A DNA stretch of 64,000 bases from an uncultured Christensenellaceae bacterium (GTDB taxonomy: Bacteria > Bacillota > Clostridia > Christensenellales > Borkfalkiaceae). The notes beneath the pieces are model-generated. The model searched no databases and was not told where the DNA came from. It worked only from the letters and a program-made list of their open reading frames with translations. A program made the position numbers and the translations under genes. Position 1 is the first letter of the stretch. Every line of letters starts with the position of its first letter. Location of the stretch: NCBI GenBank assembly GCA_910586825.1, contig CAJUJF010000007.1, forward strand, positions 1 to 64,000, given 5' to 3'. Shown here in pieces: positions 7,167 through 14,385 of the stretch.

Positions 7167-7206
7167 AAAAACGTGCGAAGCCCGAAACGGCTTCGTACGT
7201 TTTTAT
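7167..7206 (+). terminator. Terminator after the SHOCT membrane protein gene
   Basis: aaaaacgtgcgaagcc pairs with ggcttcgtacgttttt around cgaaac, one mismatch in the stem, followed by more T residues. Confidence 0.85.
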
Positions 7207-7284
7207 TATTTGCGACATGCGAAAGTTTGTTATCGCCGCGCGGGCGCGCGACCCGAAGGAAGGTAAGTTTTCTTAATAATTTGC

Positions 7285-7313
7285 TTGAAAAAATATTTTG
7301 ATTGTGTTATGAT
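7285..7313 (+). promoter_or_regulatory. SigA promoter of the GNAT remnant and rhomboid gene
   Basis: TTGAAA (7285-7290), 17-base spacer, TATGAT (7308-7313) with an extended -10 TG. It has survived the decay of the first gene and now most likely drives the rhomboid gene. Confidence 0.8.
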
Positions 7314-7332
7314 GGATTGCAGAGGAAAGTAC

Positions 7333-7529
7333 ATGGATTATATATAACTTACTGCCGATAATTTAGAGTCCGAACACATTTGCTGCGCCATCTCCGACAA
7401 TAAGGACGTACAGGTTGCAAGTAAAAAAGCATGGCTTGCCGAACGGCTGAAAGAGGGGCTGGTATTTTTGAAAGCAACGAGATTTTAAACGAAAAGAAAT
7501 TTGCGAAATTCATCGGGCGGCTGTCCTGA
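7333..7529 (+). pseudogene. Internally deleted GNAT acetyltransferase of the YoaP type
   Basis: A good ribosome binding site (aggaaa) and ATG at 7333 start MDYI, then a TAA stop, and then the same frame continues as LTADNLESEHICCAISDN and on through KKAWLAERL and GLVFLK, the typical beginning of YoaP-like GNAT proteins. Near 7470 the frame shifts and gives NEILNEKKFAKFIGRLS with a TGA at 7527, which looks like the family's extreme C-terminus. The middle of the gene, including the acetyl-CoA site, is missing. The family assignment is from memory of the N-terminal pattern. The remnant ends 12 bases before the rhomboid gene and now acts as its 5' untranslated region. Confidence 0.7.
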
Positions 7530-7541
7530 CAAAGGAAAAAT

Positions 7542-8297
7542 ATGAAAAAGAAATTTGACGCAAAAAAATTGCTTACGGCGACGAACATTCTGATCGTCGT
7601 GTTGATCGTGTTTTATTTTTTAGACCGCTTTTTGCCGTTTCCGGAGGGGTATACCGGATACCGCGCATGGAACGACGAATTGCCGCCCGCGCTGAATTAC
7701 ATTTTCGGCTTCTGCGGCGGACTGCTGACCAATTTCATGGCGCGCGGATCGACGCTTATCCCGTACGGACTCGGGCCGTACCGTTACTTTACGGATATGT
7801 TTCTGCACGGTCACGTTCTGCATTTGATTGCCAACGTCGTGGGGCTGTTCTTTATCGGCAACTACACCGAAAAGCGTTTCGGCTGGTGGCTGACCTATCT
7901 CCTGTTCTTTACGGTCGGATTCATCGAAGGGTTTATTACCGACCCGCTGTACATCGCGATGGTTCCGGACAAGAAGGAAGAGACGCTGGCGACCGTCGCC
8001 ATGGGCGCTTCGGGCGGAATTTTCGGTTTGATCGGCGTTTCGCTTGCCGCGATATTTTTCGACATCAAGAGCATCATGAAAATCGGGCAGCCGACTTTGA
8101 TCGTCTCTGCGATTTACGGGGTGCTTACGACGTACGTCGTGAGTTTCGGCTGGACGACGGTTTGCCATAACGTGTCTATGGTCCTCGGTCTGGTCTTCGG
8201 AACGGCGGTGATCCTTCCGTTTTATCTTTACAGAAAAAAGCACGGCAAAAAGGAAGAAGTTCTGCCGACGGAAGAAGACGGCGAAAAGACGGGCTGA
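7542..8297 (+). CDS. Rhomboid-family intramembrane serine protease
   Basis: The 251-residue protein carries the rhomboid signature. A membrane helix with FLHGHVLHLIANVVGLFFIG matches the His/Asn helix of the family. The catalytic Ser157 lies in GASGGIFGL (GxSG), and the partner His209 lies in TVCHNVSMVLG. About six membrane helices fit the family core. Rhomboids cut transmembrane substrates within the bilayer; the substrate is unknown. The C-terminus is a charged cytosolic tail rich in Lys and Glu. The ATG follows aaagga, 12 bases after a decayed GNAT gene whose promoter it shares. Confidence 0.88.
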   Translation: MKKKFDAKKLLTATNILIVVLIVFYFLDRFLPFPEGYTGYRAWNDELPPALNYIFGFCGGLLTNFMARGSTLIPYGLGPYRYFTDMFLHGHVLHLIANVVGLFFIGNYTEKRFGWWLTYLLFFTVGFIEGFITDPLYIAMVPDKKEETLATVAMGASGGIFGLIGVSLAAIFFDIKSIMKIGQPTLIVSAIYGVLTTYVVSFGWTTVCHNVSMVLGLVFGTAVILPFYLYRKKHGKKEEVLPTEEDGEKTG

Positions 8298-8384
8298 CCT
8301 TACGGCTCCGCGGTTGACGGGGTTGAAGCGTCGGTCTCGGAATCCGTTTCGGATTTTATGATAACAGAATAAGTTGTTTCTGCG

Positions 8385-8415
8385 CCCGCCGCGACGAAAG
8401 TCGCGGCGGGTTTTG
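8385..8415 (+). terminator. Terminator after the rhomboid gene
   Basis: cccgccgcga pairs with tcgcggcggg around cgaaag, followed by ttttg. It separates the rhomboid gene from the sigma-F operon. Confidence 0.85.
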
Positions 8416-8533
8416 TCGTTCGCGGACAAAACCGATTCGACGGATTTTCCGTTTTTTACCGTTTCTTATGCAAATTCCGCGCGGGCGCATCGTTTACAAT
8501 GGGTTCACCCAAAAAACGGCACGGAGGGCTTTT

Positions 8534-8842
8534 ATGAATTTACGGGAAAACCGTAGCGGCGAGAGCCTGTATTTTTATCTTACGGGTGAGCTGGACGAAC
8601 ATTCGGTTGCGACGGTCAGAGAAAAAGCCGACCGTCTCATCGACGAAAACGCAGGGCTTTCGCGCGCGATTTTTAATCTTGCGGGCGTAAAGTTTATGGA
8701 TTCTACGGGAATCGGGTTTCTGATGGGAAGATATAAAAAACTGAAAAAATACGGAATGGAAATGTATCTTGAAAATCCCAACGCGAACGCCGACAAGATA
8801 CTTGCGCTGAGCGGCGTTTATTCGCTCGTGCCGAAGATTTAA
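8534..8842 (+). CDS. spoIIAA: Anti-sigma-F factor antagonist SpoIIAA
   Basis: The 102-residue protein is a STAS-domain anti-anti-sigma factor. FMDSTGIGFLMGRYK contains Ser57, the residue phosphorylated by SpoIIAB in this family. Dephosphorylated SpoIIAA binds SpoIIAB and frees sigma-F in the forespore. The ATG at 8534 follows ggaggg. It is the first gene of the spoIIA operon, with spoIIAB nine bases downstream. In Bacillus the operon is driven by sigma-H and Spo0A; upstream I see two weak Spo0A-box-like strings (8412-8420, 8436-8442) but no convincing sigma-H promoter. Confidence 0.93.
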   Translation: MNLRENRSGESLYFYLTGELDEHSVATVREKADRLIDENAGLSRAIFNLAGVKFMDSTGIGFLMGRYKKLKKYGMEMYLENPNANADKILALSGVYSLVPKI

Positions 8843-8851
8843 GGAGTGGAT

Positions 8852-9289
8852 ATGAACGAGATGCAATTAAAAATCAAGGCCTGTTCGGAAAACGAGCTGT
8901 TTGCCCGCAACACGGTTGCGGCGTTTGCGCTTCCGCTGAATCCCAGCCTTGCACAGCTTTCGGACATCAAGACCGCCGTTTCGGAGGCGGTAACGAACTG
9001 CATCGTACACGGCTATGCCGGCGGGGAAGGCTGGATTACCGTGGCGTGCCGGATCGAGGGGGAAAAATTCGTCATCACCGTTTCCGACGAGGGCAAGGGG
9101 ATCGCCGATTTGCAGGAGGCGCTTACGCCCTTTTATACCTCGTTGCCCGGACAGGAGCGTTCCGGCATGGGGTTCACGATCATGCAGACGTTCATGACGA
9201 CTTTTTCCGTGGACTCCGTTCCCGGAAAAGGAACCACGGTGACGATGAGCAAAGACTTCGGGGAAAAGGCGGAATCAGATGCTGGATGA
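8852..9289 (+). CDS. spoIIAB: Anti-sigma-F factor and kinase SpoIIAB
   Basis: The 145-residue protein is a GHKL-type ATPase. The N box AVSEAVTNCIVHGY, the G1 box SDEGKGI and the G2 region SGMGFTIMQTF are all present. It holds sigma-F inactive in the predivisional cell and mother cell and phosphorylates SpoIIAA. The ATG at 8852 follows aaggag; the in-frame GTG at 8846 overlaps that site and is not used. Its end overlaps the start of sigF by 11 bases, indicating translational coupling of anti-sigma and sigma factor. Confidence 0.95.
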   Translation: MNEMQLKIKACSENELFARNTVAAFALPLNPSLAQLSDIKTAVSEAVTNCIVHGYAGGEGWITVACRIEGEKFVITVSDEGKGIADLQEALTPFYTSLPGQERSGMGFTIMQTFMTTFSVDSVPGKGTTVTMSKDFGEKAESDAG

Positions 9290-10004
9290 AGCGGAGACCC
9301 TCCGTCTGATCGGGCTGGCGAAGCGCGGGGACGGACAAGCCAAGGAGACCCTTCTTCTCCACAATACTTCTCTTTTAAAGAGTATTTTAAAGCGTTATCT
9401 GGGCAAAGGCGTGGAGTACGACGACCTTTTTCAGCTTGCCAGCATGGGCTTTTTAAAGGCGATCGCGGGGTTCGACGCTTCTTACGGCGTACGCTTTTCC
9501 ACCTATGCCGTGCCGATGATCGCGGGCGAGATCAAGCGGTTCTTGCGTGACGACGGAAGCGTAAAGGTCTCCCGCGCCATGAAGAAGACGGCGCGGGACA
9601 TGAACCGCTTTATCGAGGCGTATTCCGCCGAACACGGCAGACAGCCCACGGTGAAAGAACTTTCCGCCGAATTCGGGCTGGACGAAGGGGAAGTCGTGTT
9701 TACCCTCGGCTCTTCCCGCATGCCCGTCTCCATTTACGAACAGACCGATTACAAAGACGAAAAGTCGGTGACGCTTGCCGAAAAGCTTCCCGCCAAGGAC
9801 AATCAGGACGAGCTGATCGAAAAACTCGTCTTGCGGCAGGCGATCGCGAAACTGCCGGAGCGTGAAAAGAAAATCGTCTTTTTAAGGTATTTCCGAGATA
9901 TGACGCAGAGCGAAGTCGCCAAGGCGATCGGCGTTTCGCAGGTGCAGATCTCGCGGATCGAGAGCCGCCTGATGCGCGATCTGAAAAAAGAATTCGGCGA
10001 ATAA
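9279..10004 (+). CDS. sigF: RNA polymerase sigma-F factor
   Basis: The 241-residue protein has all sigma-70 regions needed by sporulation sigmas. Region 2 includes DDLFQLASMGFLKAI and RFSTYAVPMIAGEIKRFLRD. Region 3 contains the VSRAMKKTARDMNRFI helix. Region 4 contains MTQSEVAKAIGVSQVQISRI. The short N-terminus and its position after spoIIAB identify it as sigma-F (spoIIAC), the first forespore-specific sigma. A terminator follows directly. A matching promoter for sigma-F is visible in this window upstream of sigG (33199-33228). Confidence 0.96.
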   Translation: MLDEAETLRLIGLAKRGDGQAKETLLLHNTSLLKSILKRYLGKGVEYDDLFQLASMGFLKAIAGFDASYGVRFSTYAVPMIAGEIKRFLRDDGSVKVSRAMKKTARDMNRFIEAYSAEHGRQPTVKELSAEFGLDEGEVVFTLGSSRMPVSIYEQTDYKDEKSVTLAEKLPAKDNQDELIEKLVLRQAIAKLPEREKKIVFLRYFRDMTQSEVAKAIGVSQVQISRIESRLMRDLKKEFGE

Positions 10005-10031
10005 CGCCCCGCGCAGACTGCGCGGGGCGTT
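10003..10031. terminator. Terminator between sigF and the convergent zinc-ribbon gene
   Basis: aacgccccgcgca pairs with tgcgcggggcgtt around gac. It lies in the short gap between two convergent genes and probably serves both. Confidence 0.8.
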
Positions 10032-10046
10032 CGTGTCGTATTATCG

Positions 10047-12236
10047 TCAGTAGAGGGTAAGCATTGCCGTGTATTCTCCCCAACCGTCGCTCCACGATAA
10101 CCGATACGTTCCGATTCCCGGTCTCACGTTCGCGTACGCGGAAAGCGGGAGAAAGTAATTTTGATAGCTGCCGTCCGTGTAGTAGATCTTGACCGAGACG
10201 GGGGAACGCCCTTGATCGAGGATATCCTCGTATCTGTTTAAGTTCATTCTCGGGTTTTCAAGTTTGACCTGTTTCGTTTTTTTAGTCGCGGAAGAGGGGG
10301 TGTTGCGGCGCGCGGTATCCAGCCGGACGTACGATAATTTGTCTTCATAAAATCCGACGGCGATATATTTGTATTCGATCGTTGCAAGGCGTTCGTTGAG
10401 GCGTTTGTTTTCTTTTTCAAGCTTTTCAAGCTGTTCCCAATCCGTTGCCGTTTCCATTTTGCGTTCGTTTTGTTCGATTTTTTTCACAATGCTTTTGTAG
10501 TTGCCGCTGTAAAATTCCCACAGCTCGTCCGACCGTTTGTCGGGCTCCGGCAGAACATGTTTTACGCTGGATTGAGTACTGTTGAGATCATATCTGGTGA
10601 GTGCGCCAGGGCGGAACATATTCGTCACGACGGGCAATATACAGCTCGGGACCGCAATGAAAACGGCGAGCAGGACGGCGATAGCCGCATACAGCAGTTT
10701 GTGCGACAGCAGGTGCAGGATCGGGCGCGGCGGGTCTTTTTTGACTTCCCAGCCGTTGGCATAGCAGAATTTTCGGTAACGGTACGCCGTCCGCGCTTTG
10801 ACCGCGTTGCGGTATCCGTTCACGTCTTCTAAATAAGCACGGTAATGCACGTTGGAATCTTCAAACGCGTCGGCGGTTTCTTGCGGCGCTTTTTGAATCG
10901 CGTTGTTGATCCGCCTGCGGTAAATTGCGAGCGATACGCATGCAATGCAAATCACAAACGTGAGTGTCAACGAGGGGGCGACTGAGAAAAACGCGGCATG
11001 ATCCCCCGAAAACAGTTGTACCAGTAATTGCGCGATTATCGGGATTGCAGGGAAAAGACATAACCCGAACGCGATCCAGAATTCCGTCGTTTTTTCCGAA
11101 TACCGATTTTGTCTCCAATCGAGACGGTACAAAAATTTCGGCGCGAACGAGCGTTCTTCTCTGTCCCAGCAGGTAATGCGTTTGTTGCGGGAGAAGAGAT
11201 CAACGATTACGGAAATTGCGGCAATATAGAAAAATAAAATGAAAAGTACACTGATTCCGATAAATATATAAAACCGGATCGGAAAAAGCCAGATAAAAAG
11301 CCATATAAAATTAAACAGCGTAGCGAAAATTACAAGCACGACCAGATTTCTCTTTGTCTGCTGAAACTCGTTCGCCTTTTTCAGCGTTCCCTGCAATTTC
11401 GGCAGGTTGCGGAAAGATGGTTTTGGGGGCATTGCGGGTTCTTCCGACAGGTGATATTTCATGCAAAGTTCGTTTGCGAATTCGCGGCGCGCTTCGTAAA
11501 AACTTTCGAATCCGCCGAATTGCGAGACGATCAGCATGCGGACGGCTTGCGAGACGCAGGAAAGAACGGCGAAGATGACGGAAAAGACGATCAGCAGTGT
11601 CGGACACGCGCCGACGGTAAGAACGTTATAGCCGCCGTCTTCCTGTTTGATATACGCCGTGAAATAAATTCCGAGGATCAGCGCGGCGAGGTAGGCGGCG
11701 TAAACCGCAAAATTTTTAAAATCGTATTTCGGTTTCGGGAAGACGATCGAAAACCCGAACAGCAAAAGCGCGCAAAGGATCGTGATCGCGCCGAGCGTGA
11801 AAACGGCGACTGTCAGAGCGTACAGCGTCGCGAAATCGCTCTCCGTGATTTGGAGCAGTTCGTATCCGTTTATCGTACCGCCGATCCCGAACAGAATGCT
11901 GTGCACTTCGAAAATCGGCGCGGCGAGAAAGGCGAATAGCAAGCCGCCGAAGAGGAGCAGCAGAAAGGGCGGAATCAATCCCATGACCGAAAAGATTTTG
12001 AACTTAGCGGCGGGAGCAAGGATCGGCGCGGTCGGCCGAGGCGTTTGCGTGTCGCGCGGGAGTGCGGGCGCCGTCGGCGTTTCGGCGAGCGAAGCGCCGC
12101 AGTTCGGACAGAATTTGACGGGTTCGTCCAGTTTGGCGCCGCAAGCGGAACAAATCGGATCTTTCGGCTTCGGCGCGCCGCATTCGGGGCAGAAGTTGCC
12201 TTCGAACGCATTGCCGCATTTGAGACAGGTGTGCAT
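10047..12236 (-). CDS. Large membrane protein with two N-terminal zinc ribbons
   Basis: The 729-residue protein opens with two C4 zinc ribbons: CLKCGN...CPECGAP and CSACGA...CPNCGAS within the first 52 residues. A Pro-rich linker follows, then groups of membrane helices near residues 82-110, 135-165, 175-200, 215-245, 300-350, 390-440 and 520-545. After the last helix come a Lys/Glu-rich coiled coil (about 585-620) and a C-terminal beta-rich domain that carries no known motif. I do not recognise the family. Zinc ribbons joined to membrane segments are common in uncharacterised Clostridia proteins. Its ribosome binding site ggaggg is good. Its mRNA begins with a long hairpin and a terminator (12252-12416), so expression is probably controlled by premature termination. 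Confidence 0.72.
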   Translation of the reverse strand: MHTCLKCGNAFEGNFCPECGAPKPKDPICSACGAKLDEPVKFCPNCGASLAETPTAPALPRDTQTPRPTAPILAPAAKFKIFSVMGLIPPFLLLLFGGLLFAFLAAPIFEVHSILFGIGGTINGYELLQITESDFATLYALTVAVFTLGAITILCALLLFGFSIVFPKPKYDFKNFAVYAAYLAALILGIYFTAYIKQEDGGYNVLTVGACPTLLIVFSVIFAVLSCVSQAVRMLIVSQFGGFESFYEARREFANELCMKYHLSEEPAMPPKPSFRNLPKLQGTLKKANEFQQTKRNLVVLVIFATLFNFIWLFIWLFPIRFYIFIGISVLFILFFYIAAISVIVDLFSRNKRITCWDREERSFAPKFLYRLDWRQNRYSEKTTEFWIAFGLCLFPAIPIIAQLLVQLFSGDHAAFFSVAPSLTLTFVICIACVSLAIYRRRINNAIQKAPQETADAFEDSNVHYRAYLEDVNGYRNAVKARTAYRYRKFCYANGWEVKKDPPRPILHLLSHKLLYAAIAVLLAVFIAVPSCILPVVTNMFRPGALTRYDLNSTQSSVKHVLPEPDKRSDELWEFYSGNYKSIVKKIEQNERKMETATDWEQLEKLEKENKRLNERLATIEYKYIAVGFYEDKLSYVRLDTARRNTPSSATKKTKQVKLENPRMNLNRYEDILDQGRSPVSVKIYYTDGSYQNYFLPLSAYANVRPGIGTYRLSWSDGWGEYTAMLTLY

Positions 12237-12251
12237 TGTTTACCCTCCGTA

Positions 12252-12288
12252 GTAAAAAAATAAGGTGCGTTCCAAATCGGAACGCACC
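12252..12288 (-). terminator. Leader terminator upstream of the zinc-ribbon membrane protein
   Basis: On the minus strand ggtgcgttcc pairs with ggaacgcacc around gattt (12264-12288), followed by ttatttttttt. It lies between the promoter at 12422-12450 and the coding sequence, so it would end transcription before the gene unless prevented. Confidence 0.8.
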
Positions 12289-12416
12289 GCATGAGTACCT
12301 CCGATTTGTTACCACGCAAACCGAAGTGCATACTTAAAGAACGCACAAAGAGAAGAGATACACAATGCCAAACTATTGTGCTCTTTGCGGTTCTTAAATA
12401 TTCGGTTTACGTGGTA
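12264..12416 (-). ncRNA. Structured leader RNA, candidate riboswitch or attenuator
   Basis: Transcription from the promoter at 12422-12450 would start near 12416. The first 107 bases form one long hairpin. Its basal stem pairs 12311-12325 with 12401-12415 (15 bp, one G-U). Its middle stems pair 12334-12342 with 12390-12397 (one bulge) and 12346-12352 with 12381-12387. Its tip pairs 12361-12366 with 12375-12380. A terminator follows (12264-12288). The eight bases at 12300-12307 can instead pair with 12274-12281, which would break the terminator, so two exclusive folds exist. It does not show T-box or other leader motifs that I know. It may act on the downstream gene or be a free small RNA. Confidence 0.6.
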
Positions 12417-12421
12417 CTTGC

Positions 12422-12450
12422 AGTATAGCACAGATTGCGTTTTTTCACAA
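12422..12450 (-). promoter_or_regulatory. SigA promoter of the structured leader
   Basis: On the minus strand TTGTGA (12445-12450), 17-base spacer, TATACT (12422-12427). Confidence 0.8.
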
Positions 12451-12518
12451 GCGTTTGGGAAATATTTCCCGATTTTGATAAATTTCCGCCCCGCGCCCTA
12501 TTTGGGAGCCTCTTTTAT

Positions 12519-12568
12519 TTGACTTTTCGGAATGAATAGTGATACAATATTTATGAATATTATTCATT
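12519..12568 (+). promoter_or_regulatory. His operon promoter with candidate operator
   Basis: TTGACT (12519-12524), 18-base spacer, TACAAT (12543-12548). Downstream of the -10 is a perfect palindrome ATGAATA-T-TATTCAT (12553-12567), and a third copy of its half-site, ATGAATA, lies at 12532-12538, exactly 21 bp (two helical turns) upstream of the first. The arrangement suggests a repressor that covers the -10 and start region. Confidence 0.75.
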
Positions 12569-12583
12569 TTCGGAGGCCTTGCG

Positions 12584-13762
12584 ATGACGATTCGGAAGTT
12601 GCCCGCGGGAGTACAGGACATGCTCCCCGAAGAAAGCCGTTGTTTGACCGTTCTGCGCGAACGGCTCGGGCGCGTTTTCGCCCTGAACGGATACGACACG
12701 GTGGCGAGCGCTTCGCTGGAATATTACGACACCTATTCCGATATCCGCAACGCGCTTCCGCAGGAGCGCATGTTCAAACTGACGGATACGGACGGAAAGC
12801 TGCTTGTATTGCGTCCGGACGCGACGCTTGCGATTTCCCGCATTGCGGCGACGAAACTCGCCTGCGGGAAGGCGCGGCTTTGTTATTTTACGACCAAGTG
12901 GGATTTGCAGGAAGCGGGCGGACTTTCCAGTCGCGAAATCGAGCAGGCGGGCGTGGAACGGTTGGGCGAAGAGGGCGCGTTTTCGGACGCGCAGACGATC
13001 GCGTTTTCTATCGAATGTCTGAAAGGGACGGGGCTGAGGGATTTTATCATCGACATCGGACACGTGGGCTATTTCAAAGGCGTGCTCGAAGCGTGCGGGC
13101 TTTCCGAAGCGGACGAAGAACGGGTGCGCGCGTATATCAATCGGAAAGACGGCTTGAACGCCGAACGCGTTCTTAAAAGAGCCGGCGCGGCGACGGATGC
13201 GCTGAATACCGTATTGGCGCTTCCCGCGCTCTACGGCGGCGCGGAGATTTTAGACCGCGCGGAACGGCTTACGGACAGCGCCGTCGCACGCGAAGCCGTC
13301 GCGCGATTGAAGGAAATTTACGCGTTGCTCTGCGATATGGGTTACGAAAAATACGTCTGTTTCGACCTCGGTACGGTGCGCAGGCTCTCTTACTATTCGG
13401 GCATGGTGTTCGAAGGGTTGGCGAAGGGACTCGGCGCTTCCGTTCTGAGCGGAGGAAGATACGATAATCTTGCCGACGATTTCGGCAAACACGTTCCGGC
13501 AGTCGGGTTTGCGTTGGGACTCAAACGGATCCTGATTGCGTTGGAGCGGCAGGGGAATCTGCCGCCTGCCGAGCCGCTCGAAGCGGTGATCGTGTGCGAG
13601 CGCGGCGCGGAATCCGCCGCCTACCGCGAACTGCTGCGGCTTGCCGCGGACGGGAAGCGGGTGCGGCTTTCGGCGGAATACGGCAGAGCCGCCGCCCGCG
13701 CGGCGAAGGGGGAAGCGGAACGGGTACTGTTCGTAACGGAAAAGGGAATCGAAGAGATATGA
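12584..13762 (+). CDS. hisZ: ATP phosphoribosyltransferase regulatory subunit HisZ
   Basis: The 392-residue protein is a class II aminoacyl-tRNA synthetase-like paralogue of HisRS that has lost tRNA charging. It starts with the HisRS-like PAGVQDMLPEE and keeps the motif 2 region (LVLRPDATLAISRI) and the motif 3-like VGFALGLKRILIAL. It forms a complex with short-form HisG and gives it histidine feedback control. The presence of a 208-residue HisG right after it confirms the assignment. The ATG follows ggagg. It is the first gene of the his operon and overlaps hisG by four bases. Confidence 0.93.
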   Translation: MTIRKLPAGVQDMLPEESRCLTVLRERLGRVFALNGYDTVASASLEYYDTYSDIRNALPQERMFKLTDTDGKLLVLRPDATLAISRIAATKLACGKARLCYFTTKWDLQEAGGLSSREIEQAGVERLGEEGAFSDAQTIAFSIECLKGTGLRDFIIDIGHVGYFKGVLEACGLSEADEERVRAYINRKDGLNAERVLKRAGAATDALNTVLALPALYGGAEILDRAERLTDSAVAREAVARLKEIYALLCDMGYEKYVCFDLGTVRRLSYYSGMVFEGLAKGLGASVLSGGRYDNLADDFGKHVPAVGFALGLKRILIALERQGNLPPAEPLEAVIVCERGAESAAYRELLRLAADGKRVRLSAEYGRAAARAAKGEAERVLFVTEKGIEEI

Positions 13763-14385
13763 TTTATTTCGCATTGAGCAAAGGCAGACTCGCCGCCGAG
13801 AGCGCGGCGCTTCTGAAAAAGTGCGGGGTGGACGCCTCGGTGCTGGAATCGGATACGCGGAAACTCGTGTTGACGAGCGCAGACGGGAAGTACGGTTTTT
13901 TCCTCGTCAAGCCCTCGGACGTTCCCACGTACGTCGAGGCGGGCGTCGCCGATCTCGGCGTGGTCGGCAAGGACACGCTGATGGAGGAGAATAAAGATCT
14001 GTACGAAATGCTGGATCTTCGGCTGGGAGAATGTCGTCTCTGTCTGGCAGGCTTTCCCGCGCGCAAAGACGCGCTCACGAATCCGCATCTGCGCGTCGCG
14101 ACGAAGTACGTGAATACGGCGCGACGGGTGTTCGAAGAACGCGGGGAAGAAATCGAGATCATTCCGTTGCACGGTTCGATCGAGCTTGCGCCCGTCACGG
14201 GTCTTGCGGACGTGATTTTCGACGTCGTGCAGACGGGCTCCACGTTAAAGGCAAACGGGCTCGCGGTGCTCGAAGAAGTGTTCGCGGGAATCACCGCGCG
14301 GCTGGTGGCAAACAAAGTGAGTCTGAAACTCAAATCGGAAGAAATTCTTCCGCTGATCGGAAAACTGAAAGAGGTGATCGCATGA
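13759..14385 (+). CDS. hisG: ATP phosphoribosyltransferase catalytic subunit, short form
   Basis: At 208 residues this is the short HisG that lacks the C-terminal regulatory domain and needs HisZ. It makes phosphoribosyl-ATP from ATP and PRPP, the first step of histidine synthesis. Visible signatures are ALSKGRL at the N-terminus, GVADLGVVGKDTL, and the PRPP-binding loop DVVQTGSTLKANGL. The ATG at 13759 lies in the ATGA overlap with hisZ, and the last codons overlap hisD the same way, so the genes are translationally coupled. Confidence 0.95.
   Translation: MIYFALSKGRLAAESAALLKKCGVDASVLESDTRKLVLTSADGKYGFFLVKPSDVPTYVEAGVADLGVVGKDTLMEENKDLYEMLDLRLGECRLCLAGFPARKDALTNPHLRVATKYVNTARRVFEERGEEIEIIPLHGSIELAPVTGLADVIFDVVQTGSTLKANGLAVLEEVFAGITARLVANKVSLKLKSEEILPLIGKLKEVIA

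Noticed and set aside
12252..12416. T-box leader or 6S RNA as identity of the structured leader
   Set aside because: No AGGGTGGNACCGCG-type T-box sequence or specifier stem is seen, and the internal loops do not resemble the central bubble of 6S RNA. It is left as unassigned.
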